This document shows, one piece after another, positions 37,460 through 47,721 of a stretch of DNA of 64,000 nucleotides. Each line of letters opens with the position of its first letter. Position 1 is the stretch's first letter. This DNA is from Erythrobacter sp. YT30 (GTDB lineage: Bacteria > Pseudomonadota > Alphaproteobacteria > Sphingomonadales > Sphingomonadaceae). The stretch spans positions 806,001 to 870,000 of the forward strand of contig NZ_LMAF01000001.1 of NCBI RefSeq assembly GCF_001542875.1. The letters are read 5' to 3'. Both the position numbers and the translations under genes were made by a program. Below the pieces are notes generated by a model. That model ran no database searches and was not told where the DNA came from. It saw nothing but the letters and a program-made list of their open reading frames with translations.

Positions 37460-37987
37460 ATGCATCTGGCGGGAGTTCTGACACTTTCGCAAGCCATGAC
37501 GCCGATTGATGAGGTTTCATCCGAACTCTCGGCGTTGGAGGCGCTGAACCTCTGCGAAGCTGTAGTCAGTGATTTTTCAACTGCTCGCCAGTTCTTGGAA
37601 AGCAAAGGGTGGGAGCATAAGCCCCCAAGCGATTACATCGCCGAAAACTGGAAAATCGACACTGCCGGTTGGTACAAGAATGGCTTTAGCCTAATTGCTT
37701 TTCACTCAAAGCATGGCACAAAAAACGAGGCGGGGGACCGTTCCGGGAGCTGTCTCGCAGAATTTCGGGGTGACAGTAATATCGCCGCCACCGAAATCGC
37801 CGCATACACTGGAATTTCAGCGAGCCAGTATGAGGAAAGCGGTAAGAACACCCTCCACCGTTTCCAGTTTCAAAATATTGAAAACACTATCTTTTTATCA
37901 AATCGTGCGGATAGAGAAAACCCACGAAAGTTGCTCGGCATTATGACGCTAGCAGTAGAACCAAAGTCTAGTTCAATCGCGCAATAA
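37460..37987 (+). CDS. Hypothetical protein inserted between mdh and sucD
   Basis: An open frame of about 175 residues. I know no family for it. The N-terminus MHLAGVLTLSQAM could be a weak signal sequence; a TTG slightly upstream would extend it. The body contains a single WKIDTAGWYKNGFSLIAFHS block and two cysteines (LNLCEAV, GSCLAEF). The composition is slightly AT-richer than the neighbouring TCA genes. It starts only 7 bases after mdh and ends 9 bases before sucD, so it probably shares their transcript. Confidence 0.6.
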   Translation: MHLAGVLTLSQAMTPIDEVSSELSALEALNLCEAVVSDFSTARQFLESKGWEHKPPSDYIAENWKIDTAGWYKNGFSLIAFHSKHGTKNEAGDRSGSCLAEFRGDSNIAATEIAAYTGISASQYEESGKNTLHRFQFQNIENTIFLSNRADRENPRKLLGIMTLAVEPKSSSIAQ

Positions 37988-37996
37988 GGATCAAAA

Positions 37997-38887
37997 ATGT
38001 CCATCCTCATTAACAAAGACACCAAGGTCATCACCCAGGGGATGACCGGAAACACCGGCACTTTCCACACGCAGCAGGCGCTCGACTACGGCACGCAGAT
38101 GGTCGCGGGTGTGACACCGGGCAAAGGCGGGACCGAGCATATCGGTGTGCCGCAGTTCAACACTGTGCGCGAAGCCAAGGAAGCGACCGGCGCGACTGCC
38201 TCTTGCATCTATGTGCCCCCGCCATTTGCAGCGGATGCGATTTGCGAAGCGATTGATGCTGAAATCGAACTCATCATCTGCATCACTGAAGGCATCCCTG
38301 TGCTCGACATGGTGCGCGCCAAGGCTGCTCTCACGGGCTCCAAATCGCGCCTCATCGGGCCTAACTGCCCCGGCGTGTTGACGCCCGACGAGTGCAAGAT
38401 CGGCATTATGCCGGGCTCAATCTTCAAGAAGGGCAGCGTTGGCGTGGTCTCACGTTCGGGCACCCTCACCTATGAAGCTGTGCACCAGACCACGATGGTT
38501 GGCCTCGGCCAGACCACGGCGGTCGGCATTGGCGGTGACCCGGTGAACGGCACCAACTTTATCGACGTGCTCGACCTCTTCCTAGATGACCCCGAAACCA
38601 AGTCGATGATCATGATCGGCGAGATTGGTGGATCGGCTGAAGAAGAAGCCGCTGCGTTTTTGAAAGCCGAAGCCGCCAAGGGCCGCTCAAAGCCCACTGT
38701 CGGCTTTATCGCAGGCCGCACCGCGCCTCCGGGACGCCGCATGGGCCATGCCGGCGCTATTGTTTCAGGCGGCAAAGGCGGCGCGGAAGACAAGATTGCA
38801 GCGATGGAAGATGCGGGCATTCGCGTATCGCCCTCTCCATCCGAACTGGGCACCACGCTCGATGCGATGCTGAAGGAAATGGCATAA
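37997..38887 (+). CDS. sucD: Succinyl-CoA synthetase alpha subunit
   Basis: SucD is the CoA-binding and phosphohistidine subunit of succinyl-CoA synthetase, which makes ATP or GTP from succinyl-CoA. The 296-residue protein has the CoA motif [21 protein letters not shown], and the phospho-histidine in [12 protein letters not shown]. The beta subunit gene sucC is not adjacent and not in the window. Confidence 0.95.
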   Translation: MSILINKDTKVITQGMTGNTGTFHTQQALDYGTQMVAGVTPGKGGTEHIGVPQFNTVREAKEATGATASCIYVPPPFAADAICEAIDAEIELIICITEGIPVLDMVRAKAALTGSKSRLIGPNCPGVLTPDECKIGIMPGSIFKKGSVGVVSRSGTLTYEAVHQTTMVGLGQTTAVGIGGDPVNGTNFIDVLDLFLDDPETKSMIMIGEIGGSAEEEAAAFLKAEAAKGRSKPTVGFIAGRTAPPGRRMGHAGAIVSGGKGGAEDKIAAMEDAGIRVSPSPSELGTTLDAMLKEMA

Positions 38888-38890
38888 GTT

Positions 38891-38932
38891 GAGGAGGATA
38901 CCCGCATATCGGCGGGGTATTTTCCGCTCCTC
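38891..38932 (+). promoter_or_regulatory. Intercistronic hairpin between sucD and sucA
   Basis: GAGGAG (38891-38896) pairs with CTCCTC (38927-38932). Inside, ATACCC-GC pairs with GC-GGGTAT (one bulged G) before TTTT at 38920-38923. The structure could attenuate transcription, set a processing site, or stabilise the upstream part. The sucA ribosome binding site GGAGA at 38936 lies just outside. Confidence 0.45.
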
Positions 38933-38943
38933 CCCGGAGAAAG

Positions 38944-41751
38944 ATGATGAACAAGCAGAACACCCGCTTTGTCCCCGAAATGACCGATCAGGAAGGCCCG
39001 CAGCCGGGCCCGTCCTGGGGCAATCCCAAATGGCTTGATCAGGTATCGGGCAGCGAAGAGGATCTCGCGAGCGCGATGGATCCGACGCAAATGCGTGTGC
39101 TTGTCGAAAAGGCTGCAAAGAAGGCGGGCAAACCGCTTGATCAAGACGCATTGCAGCACGCGGCGGACATTTCGAACAAGGCGATGACGCTGGTTCGACT
39201 TTACCGTGTGCGCGGGCATTTGGCAGCCGACATCGATCCGCTGGATCTATCATCGAAGCGGGAAATTCCAGCCGATCTCAGCCTCGAATTTCATGGGCTC
39301 GCCGGGATGGAAGCCGAAGAGGTCTATGTCAGCGATGTGCTTGGCCTTGAATGGACCACCATCGGAAAACTGCACGCACGTTTGAAAGAGGTCTATTGCG
39401 GCAAAGTCGGCCTCGAATACATGCACATCGCCGACACGGAGGAACGCCGCTTCCTCCAAGACAAGTTCGAAAGCCCCGGCGATACGATCCAGTTTACGCC
39501 TGAGGGCAAGAAAGCGATCCTCGCCGCTGTCCTTCGCGGGGAGCAGTACGAGGAATTCCTCGGCCGCAAATATGTCGGCACGAAGCGTTTCGGCCTCGAT
39601 GGCGGGGAATCGATGATCCCGGCGCTTGAGGCGGTTATCAAGCATGGCGGCTCTGATGGCGTGCGCGAGATTATCTACGGCATGGCGCACCGTGGGCGTT
39701 TGAACGTCCTCGCGAACGTGATGGCAAAGCCCTACAAAGTGATCTTCCACGAATTTTCCGGCGGCACCGCCAATCCTGAAGATGTCGGCGGATCGGGCGA
39801 TGTGAAATATCACCTCGGCACAAGCACGGACCGCGAATTTGACGGGATCAGCGTGCACATGTCGCTGACCCCCAATCCATCGCACCTCGAAACGGTGAAC
39901 CCCGTCGTGCTCGGCAAATCGAGAGCGCAGCAGGCGATCCGCGATGATCTTGAAAACAAGCAGCAGGTTCTGCCAGTCCTGATCCATGGCGATGCCGCAT
40001 TCGCTGGCCAGGGCGTCGTGTGGGAAAGCCTCTCGCTCTCCGGCGTGCCCGGATACGATACCGGCGGCTGCATTCACTTCATCATCAACAACCAGATCGG
40101 CTTTACGACTTCGCCCAAGTTCGCGCGGTCCTCACCCTACCCCAGCGATGTAGCGAAGGGCGTGATGGCGCCGATCCTGCACGTAAATGGCGATGATCCC
40201 GAAGCGGTGACATTCGCTTGCAAGCTTGCTGTGGAATACCGCCAAAAATTTGGCCGTGACGTAGTGATCGACATGTGGTGCTATCGCCGGTTTGGCCACA
40301 ATGAAGGCGATGAGCCAAAGTTCACGCAGCCGATCATGTATGATGTCATCGGCAAGCACCCCAAAGTCAGCCGCGTCTACGAACAACGCCTGATCGAAGA
40401 AGGCGTGATCGATGAAGGCCACCGCGAGGCTTTCACCTCAGAATTCATCGCCCATCTCGAAGAGGAATTCGAAGCGGCGAAAAGCTACTCCGCCAATGAA
40501 GCGGACTGGTTTGGCGGACGTTGGGCGGGCCTGAACAAGCCTGCTGATGACGAGACCGCACGGCGCAACGTCGAAACCGCGATTGAACCCAAGATGTTCG
40601 ATTCTCTTGGCCGCGTCCTCACAGAAGTTCCCGAAAATGTGAATATTCACAGGACATTGGGCCGTGTTCTTAAAGCGAAGGGCGAAATGTTCGCGAGCGG
40701 CGAAGGCTTTGATTGGGCCACCGCTGAAGCGCTCGCATTCGGCAGTCTCGTCATGGAAGGGTATGGCGTGCGCCTGTCCGGGCAGGATTCGGGTCGCGGC
40801 ACGTTCTCACAGCGCCATGCCGTCTGGGTCGATCAAAAGACTGAGGACAAATACATTCCCTTGACCACGCTGCCTCACGGCAAGTTTGAGGTCTACGACA
40901 GCACTCTGTCCGAATATGGGGTGCTTGGTTTCGAGTACGGATTTGCGATGGCAGATCCCAAATCTCTGGTCCTTTGGGAAGCGCAATTTGGTGACTTTGC
41001 AAACGGCGCGCAGATTATGATTGACCAGTATATCGCGGCTGGTGAAGCAAAATGGCTGCGGGCCAACGGCCTCGTCATGCTGTTGCCACACGGATATGAG
41101 GGGCAAGGCCCAGAGCATTCCTCCGCCCGGCTCGAACGCTTCCTGCAATTGTGTGCAGCGGACAATATCCAAGTCTGCAACATCACAACGCCGGCGAACT
41201 ATTTCCACGTGCTGCGCCGTCAGATGCTGCGGCCATTCCGCAAGCCTTTGGTGATAATGACGCCCAAATCCTTGCTGCGCCATCCGCTCGCCAAGAGCAC
41301 GAGCGAGGAATTCCAGGGCAAGCATCACTTCATGCGGATCAAATCGGACCTGACCGAAATTGCCGATGACAAGGTGAAGCGCCTCGTCCTGTGCTCGGGT
41401 AAAGTCTATTACGATCTGTATGAGAAGCGCGAGGCAGAAGGGCTCAAAGACGTTTCGATCGTGCGGATTGAGCAGCTCTATCCCTTCCCCGGTGATCCGC
41501 TTTCGGTGCGGTTGAAGCGCATGAAGAACCTTAAAGAGGTCGTGTGGTGTCAAGAAGAGCCGAAGAACAATGGCGCTTGGTTCTTCGTCGATAACCAGAT
41601 TGAGCAATCGCTCACCATGGCCGGGCACAAAGGAATGCGCCCAAGCTATGCGGGACGCGACGCGGCTGCATCGCCTGCGACAGGCCTCGCCAAAAGACAC
41701 GCCCAGCAGCAGGAAGCGCTTGTCGCCGATGCTCTTGGCCTTTCCAAATAA
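38944..41751 (+). CDS. sucA: 2-oxoglutarate dehydrogenase E1 component
   Basis: SucA is the thiamine-diphosphate dependent E1 that decarboxylates 2-oxoglutarate and transfers the succinyl group to the lipoyl domain of E2. The product is 935 residues with the family blocks [35 protein letters not shown], and [16 protein letters not shown] with the ThDP-binding region. [20 protein letters not shown] [17 protein letters not shown] is near the C-terminal part. Two ATG codons in a row (38944, 38947) are possible starts. Confidence 0.97.
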   Translation: MMNKQNTRFVPEMTDQEGPQPGPSWGNPKWLDQVSGSEEDLASAMDPTQMRVLVEKAAKKAGKPLDQDALQHAADISNKAMTLVRLYRVRGHLAADIDPLDLSSKREIPADLSLEFHGLAGMEAEEVYVSDVLGLEWTTIGKLHARLKEVYCGKVGLEYMHIADTEERRFLQDKFESPGDTIQFTPEGKKAILAAVLRGEQYEEFLGRKYVGTKRFGLDGGESMIPALEAVIKHGGSDGVREIIYGMAHRGRLNVLANVMAKPYKVIFHEFSGGTANPEDVGGSGDVKYHLGTSTDREFDGISVHMSLTPNPSHLETVNPVVLGKSRAQQAIRDDLENKQQVLPVLIHGDAAFAGQGVVWESLSLSGVPGYDTGGCIHFIINNQIGFTTSPKFARSSPYPSDVAKGVMAPILHVNGDDPEAVTFACKLAVEYRQKFGRDVVIDMWCYRRFGHNEGDEPKFTQPIMYDVIGKHPKVSRVYEQRLIEEGVIDEGHREAFTSEFIAHLEEEFEAAKSYSANEADWFGGRWAGLNKPADDETARRNVETAIEPKMFDSLGRVLTEVPENVNIHRTLGRVLKAKGEMFASGEGFDWATAEALAFGSLVMEGYGVRLSGQDSGRGTFSQRHAVWVDQKTEDKYIPLTTLPHGKFEVYDSTLSEYGVLGFEYGFAMADPKSLVLWEAQFGDFANGAQIMIDQYIAAGEAKWLRANGLVMLLPHGYEGQGPEHSSARLERFLQLCAADNIQVCNITTPANYFHVLRRQMLRPFRKPLVIMTPKSLLRHPLAKSTSEEFQGKHHFMRIKSDLTEIADDKVKRLVLCSGKVYYDLYEKREAEGLKDVSIVRIEQLYPFPGDPLSVRLKRMKNLKEVVWCQEEPKNNGAWFFVDNQIEQSLTMAGHKGMRPSYAGRDAAASPATGLAKRHAQQQEALVADALGLSK

Positions 41752-41780
41752 TCTTCAGATAAGGCTTAAGGATCAAATAC

Positions 41781-42998
41781 ATGGCCACTGAAATTACAGT
41801 TCCAGCACTCGGCGAATCCGTGACCGAAGGCTCCATTGGTGAATGGCTGAAACAGCCGGGCGAGGCGGTTGCCGTGGATGAGCCGATTGCTTCGCTCGAG
41901 ACTGACAAGGTCGCGGTCGATGTACCCTCACCCGTTGCAGGCGTCCTGTCAGAGCATCGCGCTGAAGTGGGCGACACCGTCGAAGTGGGCGCGATCATCG
42001 CGGTAATCGAAGAGGGCGAAAGTGCTCCTGCCAAGCCTGCAGCGGCGAAATCCGATACACCTGCACCTGCCGCTGCCGCAGAAGCGCCTGCATCCGATGC
42101 TTCGCTGACGCTGTCGCCGGCCGTTCGCCGCGCGGTTCTTGAACACGGGGTCGACCCTTCAACGATCAAAGGCACCGGAAAAGGCGGTCGGATCACCAAG
42201 GAAGACGTTCTCGAAGCGGCCAAGAACAAGACTGCAGCGCCCGCGCCAGCTCCTGCAGCCTCACCCGCGCCAGCACCAGCCGCAAGCGCAACTGGTGAAC
42301 GCCGTGAAGAGCGCGTGAAGATGACGCGTATGCGCCAGACCATCGCCAAACGTCTGAAAGGCGCTCAGGAAGAAGCGGCGCTTCTCACGACCTTCAACGA
42401 TTGCGACATGAGCGCGGTCATCGAAGCGCGCACGAAGTACAAAGATCTGTTCGCGAAGAAGCACGATATCCGTCTGGGCTTCATGGGCTTTTTCGCAAAA
42501 GCAGCCTGTCTCGCGCTGAAGGACGTGCCGAGCGTCAACGCCTATATCGAAGGCGATGAGATCGTCTATCACGACTATGTCGATATCTCGGTTGCCGTAT
42601 CGGCTCCCAACGGCCTCGTGGTTCCAGTCATCCGTGATTGCCAGAATAAGGGCTTTGCGCAAATCGAGAAAGACATCGCCGACTTCGGGAGCCGCGCCAA
42701 GGAAGGCACGCTCACCATGGCCGATATGCAAGGGGGCACATTCACTATCTCGAATGGCGGCGTGTTCGGCAGCCTGATGTCGACACCGATTATCAACCCG
42801 CCGCAATCTGCCGTGCTGGGCCTTCACCGCATCGAAGAGCGCCCCGTTGCCGTTAATGGCGAAGTCGTGATCCGCCCGATGATGTATATCGCGCTGTCCT
42901 ACGACCACCGTCTGATTGACGGGCGCGAAGCGGTTACGGCATTGAAAATCATCAAGGAAGCAATCGAAGATCCGACCCGGATGCTGATTGACCTTTAG
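41781..42998 (+). CDS. sucB: 2-oxoglutarate dehydrogenase E2, dihydrolipoyl succinyltransferase
   Basis: The 405-residue E2 has one N-terminal lipoyl domain (lysine in [13 protein letters not shown]), an Ala/Pro-rich linker, a peripheral subunit-binding domain ([32 protein letters not shown]), another Ala/Pro linker and the catalytic domain. The C-terminal [13 protein letters not shown] carries the catalytic histidine and aspartate. It transfers succinyl groups to CoA. Downstream come a small lipoprotein gene and the E3 gene lpd. Confidence 0.97.
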   Translation: MATEITVPALGESVTEGSIGEWLKQPGEAVAVDEPIASLETDKVAVDVPSPVAGVLSEHRAEVGDTVEVGAIIAVIEEGESAPAKPAAAKSDTPAPAAAAEAPASDASLTLSPAVRRAVLEHGVDPSTIKGTGKGGRITKEDVLEAAKNKTAAPAPAPAASPAPAPAASATGERREERVKMTRMRQTIAKRLKGAQEEAALLTTFNDCDMSAVIEARTKYKDLFAKKHDIRLGFMGFFAKAACLALKDVPSVNAYIEGDEIVYHDYVDISVAVSAPNGLVVPVIRDCQNKGFAQIEKDIADFGSRAKEGTLTMADMQGGTFTISNGGVFGSLMSTPIINPPQSAVLGLHRIEERPVAVNGEVVIRPMMYIALSYDHRLIDGREAVTALKIIKEAIEDPTRMLIDL

Positions 42999-43010
42999 GA
43001 GCCAACCCCA

Positions 43011-43331
43011 ATGAAAAGAATTGCTCTTGCCCTTACCGCGCTCACAAGCCTTGCCGCTTGCGATGCCGCGACCGAGCTTGCCGGTAACGCCTTCGCTGAA
43101 GAATTGCGCACCCAATACATCGCACAATGCGAAGGGGTGGCCGAGAACATCGGCATCGCGAGTGAAAATGTCACATCCGCATGCGAATGCAGCGCCGATG
43201 ATTTTGCGAAAGACATGTCCGATGGCGAATTGCAGATCGACCAAGCACGCATCGAAGAAGTCCTGAAAACGTGTGTAGGAGGCCAAACGGGCGAGACTGA
43301 AAATGCCCCGGCGGAGAGTGCTAATGGCTGA
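43011..43331 (+). CDS. Small cysteine-containing lipoprotein
   Basis: The 106-residue protein has a lipobox LAAC at residues 14-17. The mature region has C-x17-C-x-C-x27-C (IAQC, SACEC, LKTC), the same layout as the lipoprotein at 22321-22626. This suggests a small family with two disulfides; no function is known to me. It is embedded between sucB and lpd and overlaps lpd by eight bases, so its expression is tied to the dehydrogenase complex genes. GGAG lies before the ATG. Confidence 0.68.
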   Translation: MKRIALALTALTSLAACDAATELAGNAFAEELRTQYIAQCEGVAENIGIASENVTSACECSADDFAKDMSDGELQIDQARIEEVLKTCVGGQTGETENAPAESANG

Positions 43332-44736
43332 ATATGACTATGACGTCCTTGTCATCGGTGCTGGACCTGGCGGCTATGTCGCCGCAATCCGCGCCGCGCA
43401 ACTGGGTTTGAAGACCGCATGCGTGGAAAGCCGTGAGACGTTGGGAGGCACCTGTCTCAATGTTGGGTGCATCCCGTCAAAAGCGCTCCTCCACGGCTCT
43501 GAGCTTTTCGAAGAGGCCGAAGGCGGCCACTTCGCCACCTGGGGCATTACTGCCAAGCCCAAGCTCGACCTTGGCCGAATGATGGAAGAAAAGACCAAGG
43601 CGGTGGGCGAACTCACCGGTGGGATCGAATTCCTGTTCAAGAAGAACAAGGTCACCTGGCTCAAAGGCCACGCAGCGTTTGAGGACGCACACACCGTAAA
43701 GGTGGGCGATGCAACCCATACGGCAAAGGACATCGTGATCGCTACCGGCTCCAGCGTAACTCCCCTGCCCGGCGTCGAGGTCGACAACGCGGCCAAGCGC
43801 ATCGTCGATTCCACCGGCGCGCTCGAGCTGGAAGAAGTGCCCGAGCACCTGGTCGTCATCGGCGGCGGTGTCATCGGGCTCGAACTTGGCAGCGTGTGGC
43901 GGCGTCTCGGTGCGAAAGTCACCGTCGTCGAATTTCTCCCGCAAATCCTCCCCGGCATGGATGAGGAAGTGCGCAAGGAAGCCAACAAGATCTTCAAAAA
44001 ACAGGGTCTTGAATGGATGCTCGGCCACAAGGTTACCGGTGCAAGCGTCAAGGGCAAGAAAGTCACGCTGACTATCGAGAAAGCCGAAGGCGGCGATGAA
44101 CAAACACTCGAGGCAAGCCACGTCCTGGTTAGTATTGGGCGGCGTCCCAACACCGATGGACTGGCGCTCGACAAGGCTGGCCTCCAAGTCAACAATCGCG
44201 GTCAGATCGAAATCGAGCATGATTTCCGCACGAAGACACCCAATGTCTGGGCCATTGGCGATGTCGTCCCCGGCCCAATGCTGGCGCACAAAGCCGAGGA
44301 TGAAGGCATTGCGGTCGCTGAGAACATCGCAGGCCACACCGGCATCGTGAACCACGATGTGATCCCCAATGTCGTCTACACCGCACCTGAAATCGCAGGA
44401 GTTGGCCTCACGCAAGAACAAGCCATTGAGGCGGCTGGCGGCGACAAGAAGGCGATCAAGGTCGGCAAGTTCCCGATGATGGCAAACAGCCGCGCCAAGG
44501 CAAACCGCGATACCGATGGCTTTGTAAAAGTGATCGCCGATGCGGAAACCGATCGCGTGCTCGGCGTGTGGATGATCAACACACTGGCTGGCACCATGAT
44601 CGCGCAGGCAGCGCAAGCGATGGAATTTGGCGCCACATCAGAAGACATCGCCTACACCTGCCACGCGCACCCAACTCATGCCGAAGCCTTCAAGGAAGCG
44701 GCAATGGCAGTCCAAGGCAAGCCGATCCATATGTGA
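43324..44736 (+). CDS. lpd: Dihydrolipoyl dehydrogenase (E3)
   Basis: The 470-residue flavoprotein reoxidises the lipoyl groups of the 2-oxo acid dehydrogenases. The FAD motif is VIGAGPGGYVAA at the N-terminus, the redox disulfide is GGTCLNVGCIPSK, the NAD-binding motif is VIGGGVIGLELG, and the C-terminal catalytic His-Glu is in CHAHPTHAE. The ATG 43324 overlaps the end of the lipoprotein gene. Confidence 0.97.
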   Translation: MAEYDYDVLVIGAGPGGYVAAIRAAQLGLKTACVESRETLGGTCLNVGCIPSKALLHGSELFEEAEGGHFATWGITAKPKLDLGRMMEEKTKAVGELTGGIEFLFKKNKVTWLKGHAAFEDAHTVKVGDATHTAKDIVIATGSSVTPLPGVEVDNAAKRIVDSTGALELEEVPEHLVVIGGGVIGLELGSVWRRLGAKVTVVEFLPQILPGMDEEVRKEANKIFKKQGLEWMLGHKVTGASVKGKKVTLTIEKAEGGDEQTLEASHVLVSIGRRPNTDGLALDKAGLQVNNRGQIEIEHDFRTKTPNVWAIGDVVPGPMLAHKAEDEGIAVAENIAGHTGIVNHDVIPNVVYTAPEIAGVGLTQEQAIEAAGGDKKAIKVGKFPMMANSRAKANRDTDGFVKVIADAETDRVLGVWMINTLAGTMIAQAAQAMEFGATSEDIAYTCHAHPTHAEAFKEAAMAVQGKPIHM

Positions 44737-44802
44737 GCGTCATGCGAATTGCCTCCCTTTGCGAGCCGCGATAGGCTGCGCGCGAGGAGAGCATTTTTCA
44801 CT

Positions 44803-46173
44803 ATGGCCCATCCGCAATTGACAGATAAGCCGGGCGCGCTTGAGACCGCTGCCGCGATCAAGGCTGGCAAGCTCAGCGCTTCGGATGCGGTGGATGCCGC
44901 GATTACGCGGATTGAAAAGCTTGACGGGCCGATCAACGCGCTTGCCGTGCCGGATTTTGAGCGAGCGCATGATGCGGCGGCGGCTCTGGACGCAGCCGGG
45001 CCTCCCACTGGCAGCGACGATGATCAGCCGCTGTTTGGCGTGCCGATGACCGTCAAGGAAAGCTTTGACGTTGCTGGCCTGCAATCATGTTGGGGACACA
45101 AACGCCTGACAGATTACATCGCTCCGCGCGATGCCGATCTTGTCCGGCGCTTGAAAGCGGCGGGTGCGATCATCCTTGGCAAGACGAATGTGCCCGTAGA
45201 CCTTTCCGACTGGCAGAGCTTCAACGCGGTCTATGGCCGGACCACCAATCCGCACGACAACACGCGCTCACCCGGAGGCTCATCAGGTGGGAGCGCTGCA
45301 GCTGTCGCGAGCGGGATGGTACCGGCGGAATTCGGCACGGACATTGGCGGATCGGTGCGAGTGCCTGCGCATTTTTGCGGCGTCTGGGGGCACAAGACGA
45401 CGTGGGGACTTGTATCCAAACAAGGCCATGACCACCCTTTTCTGGCGAAGCAGAAGGGTTTTGTGGCAGCGCATGATGGCGCTTTGTCGATTGCCGGGCC
45501 TTTGGCACGAAATGCTGAGGATCTGGCAGTCCTCACTCAGATCGGCGCGCAGTATCCAATCACCAGAACGGGGAAGCCGCTTTCGAAATGCCGACTTCTT
45601 GCAATCACAGAGTATCCAGACAGCCCGGTTGACGCGAGTGTTGCTGATCCCACAGAGGCAGCAATCGAAGCGTTGATTGCAGCAGGCATATCCATCGATC
45701 GCACCAGCTATCTGATCCCCGATCTTGCAGAGCAACAGGCGCACTACATGCGCATGCTCAATACGGCGATGGCGCGCGGTGCGCCTTCGCCCGATGGCAA
45801 ACGCGCGAGCGCAACCGATTGGTTCGACCTGCTCGATGCGCAAGCTGCGAAAGAGTTTGAATGGGCGCGCCTTTTTGAAACCTATGATTTCGTCCTCGCC
45901 CCGCCCGCCCCCGTTCTTGCCATTCCGCACGTGGAAGAGGCGGTGTTCAAATCAACCCTCCATATTAACGGGCAGGATTTGCCGGCGGGTGCGGGACTTG
46001 CCTGGGCAGGAATAGCAACTTTCCCCAGTCTGCCTTCAACGGTGCTCCCGATTGGCAGCAGCACGTATGAAGGGGCGGAACTTCCCTGCGGTATGCAAGT
46101 GATAGGCCCGCGCATGTCCGACCTCGATTGCATCCAGGCAGCAGGTGAAATCGGGAAAATCTTGCACGGATAG
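44803..46173 (+). CDS. Amidase (amidase signature family)
   Basis: The 456-residue product has the amidase signature with the Ser-cisSer-Lys triad: Lys in PMTVKESFDV, the cis Ser in RSPGGSSGGSAAA, and the nucleophile Ser in GTDIGGSVRVPA. The substrate is not evident; family members act on many amides, and it is not in a gatCAB operon. The start ATG 44803 follows GAGGAGAG. Confidence 0.88.
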   Translation: MAHPQLTDKPGALETAAAIKAGKLSASDAVDAAITRIEKLDGPINALAVPDFERAHDAAAALDAAGPPTGSDDDQPLFGVPMTVKESFDVAGLQSCWGHKRLTDYIAPRDADLVRRLKAAGAIILGKTNVPVDLSDWQSFNAVYGRTTNPHDNTRSPGGSSGGSAAAVASGMVPAEFGTDIGGSVRVPAHFCGVWGHKTTWGLVSKQGHDHPFLAKQKGFVAAHDGALSIAGPLARNAEDLAVLTQIGAQYPITRTGKPLSKCRLLAITEYPDSPVDASVADPTEAAIEALIAAGISIDRTSYLIPDLAEQQAHYMRMLNTAMARGAPSPDGKRASATDWFDLLDAQAAKEFEWARLFETYDFVLAPPAPVLAIPHVEEAVFKSTLHINGQDLPAGAGLAWAGIATFPSLPSTVLPIGSSTYEGAELPCGMQVIGPRMSDLDCIQAAGEIGKILHG

Positions 46174-46231
46174 GCGCTTCAGGCCAGAGGGCGGCCATGA
46201 CTGAACAATCCCAAGCGCGCGCGGCAGCGTC

Positions 46232-46912
46232 ATGAGGACCCTCGCCAAATACCACATCTGGCTCGGCTGGCTGGTGGGTGTTCCGATCGTCATGTGGCTC
46301 GCCAGCGGGCTGTTCATGACGATCAAGCCGATTGAAGAAGTGCGCGGCGAGCATTTGCGTTTGCCGGTATCACAGGCCCCGCTGGTCATTGCAGACAGCC
46401 CACTCGCCACAGAAGATGCGCAGTTGAAAGAGATGCGAGTGACCATGCAGGATGGGCGCGCTGTCGCGATCCTGACGACGCTCGACGGTGTGACGCGCCG
46501 CGTCGATGTCGCGAGCGGAGAGCCCCTCGCCCCGCTAGACGCTAACAGCGCCCGCGCATTGGCAGCGAAACGGATAGATAGCGGCGATCAGGTCCGCTCA
46601 GTCACATTCTTCGCCGCAAATGAAGTGCCCTTTGATTTCCGCCGTCCCATGCCGGTTTGGCAAGTTGCCCTGGAGGACGGAACCCATGTGTATATCGGCC
46701 GTGACACTGGCGAGATTGAAGCTGTTCGCACCCAGTGGTGGCGATGGTTCGACCTGGCCTGGGGCCTGCACATCATGGACTTGTCTGAGCGTGAGGCGAC
46801 CAGTCACCCGATCCTGATCCTGTTTGCAGCGCTTTCGTTGACGGGCGCCCTTATCGGCTGCGTGTTGATGTTTCGCCGCCGGAAATCCCGCGTGAGATCC
46901 AGGCCACAATGA
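46232..46912 (+). CDS. PepSY domain membrane protein
   Basis: The 226-residue protein has an N-terminal transmembrane segment (HIWLGWLVGVPIVMWLASGLF) and a C-terminal one (ILILFAALSLTGALIGCVLMF), with a periplasmic region that resembles PepSY domains (residues about 60-175, ending DTGEIEAVRTQ). PepSY-associated membrane proteins are often linked to iron uptake or redox functions. The next gene overlaps by four bases. Confidence 0.75.
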   Translation: MRTLAKYHIWLGWLVGVPIVMWLASGLFMTIKPIEEVRGEHLRLPVSQAPLVIADSPLATEDAQLKEMRVTMQDGRAVAILTTLDGVTRRVDVASGEPLAPLDANSARALAAKRIDSGDQVRSVTFFAANEVPFDFRRPMPVWQVALEDGTHVYIGRDTGEIEAVRTQWWRWFDLAWGLHIMDLSEREATSHPILILFAALSLTGALIGCVLMFRRRKSRVRSRPQ

Positions 46913-47562
46913 ACGAAGCTGTCCTCACTCCGATCCTCGACTGGCTCGATATTGCCGGAATTGCGATCTTTGCGCTTTCAGGCGCGCTTGTTGCTGCGCA
47001 TGAGCGGCAGACCTTTGTGACCATGGCATTCTTCGCGCTTGTCACGGGCGTTGGCGGCGGAACGGTGCGCGATCTTTTGATCGATGCGCCGGTATTCTGG
47101 ATGACGGACCCTTGGGTGGCGGTCGTCTGCCTAGCCATGGCCTTAATCGCCTGGTTTACGCCGGTGAAGGTGTGGGATGGCAAATTGCTCGACTACGCCG
47201 ATGCCATCGGGCTTGCAGCCTATGCCGTGCTCGGCAGCGCAAAGGCCATTGCGTATGGCATCCCGCCCGTGCCGGCGGCGCTAATGGGGATTATCACGGG
47301 GTGTGTGGGCGGAGTTATCCGCGATGTCGTTGCCGGGCGGCCATCGATTATCATGCAGCCCGAATTGTATGTGACAGCCGCAGCATTGAGTTCAGCCATC
47401 ACCGTTCTGGGCATGATGTTTGCCGAGGCGATCGGTATCGTAGATGCGGCGATCTGGGGCGCCGCGTTTGTTGCAGGTTTCTGCCTTCGCGCGGCTGCCA
47501 TACGGTTTGAATTGGCGCTTCCAAGTTATGGTCGCAGCGAACCTCCTGAAGAGGCCAGCTAG
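46909..47562 (+). CDS. TRIC-like/UPF0126 family membrane protein
   Basis: The 217-residue protein has about seven transmembrane segments with the UPF0126/YicG pattern: FALSGALVAAHERQ near the N-terminus, TGVGGGTVRDLLI, and the repeated TGCVGGVIRDVVAGRPSII. Homologues form trimeric potassium-permeable channels or transporters. Two GGG/GG-x-x-RD repeats are visible. The ATGA overlap with the PepSY gene suggests shared expression. Confidence 0.85.
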   Translation: MNEAVLTPILDWLDIAGIAIFALSGALVAAHERQTFVTMAFFALVTGVGGGTVRDLLIDAPVFWMTDPWVAVVCLAMALIAWFTPVKVWDGKLLDYADAIGLAAYAVLGSAKAIAYGIPPVPAALMGIITGCVGGVIRDVVAGRPSIIMQPELYVTAAALSSAITVLGMMFAEAIGIVDAAIWGAAFVAGFCLRAAAIRFELALPSYGRSEPPEEAS

Positions 47563-47597
47563 CCCGTCCTTGCCAATAAAAGCGAACGGCGGACCAA

Positions 47598-47662
47598 CCT
47601 GCTTGAAAAGCAAACTGATCCGCCGCCAGGCACTTCCGCTGCAGAGGACACATGCAGCGGAA
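47598..47662. terminator. Inverted repeats between convergent genes
   Basis: TTCCGCTGCA (47634-47643) and TGCAGCGGAA (47653-47662) form a perfect 10-pair stem with a 9-base loop. A second spaced repeat around GGCGGA/TCCGCC lies immediately before. The T-tracts are weak, so this may be a factor-assisted or bidirectional terminator. Confidence 0.45.
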
Positions 47663-47721
47663 AAGGCTGAATTTCTATTCGCGCAGCGTCAGTGCGAAGC
47701 GCGATATGCCCCTACCCCTTT

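Noticed and set aside
42261..43286. 341-codon open frame opposite sucB and the lipoprotein gene
   Set aside because: It is antisense to two well supported genes.
43477..44616. 379-codon open frame opposite lpd
   Set aside because: It is an antisense frame created by the codon bias of lpd.
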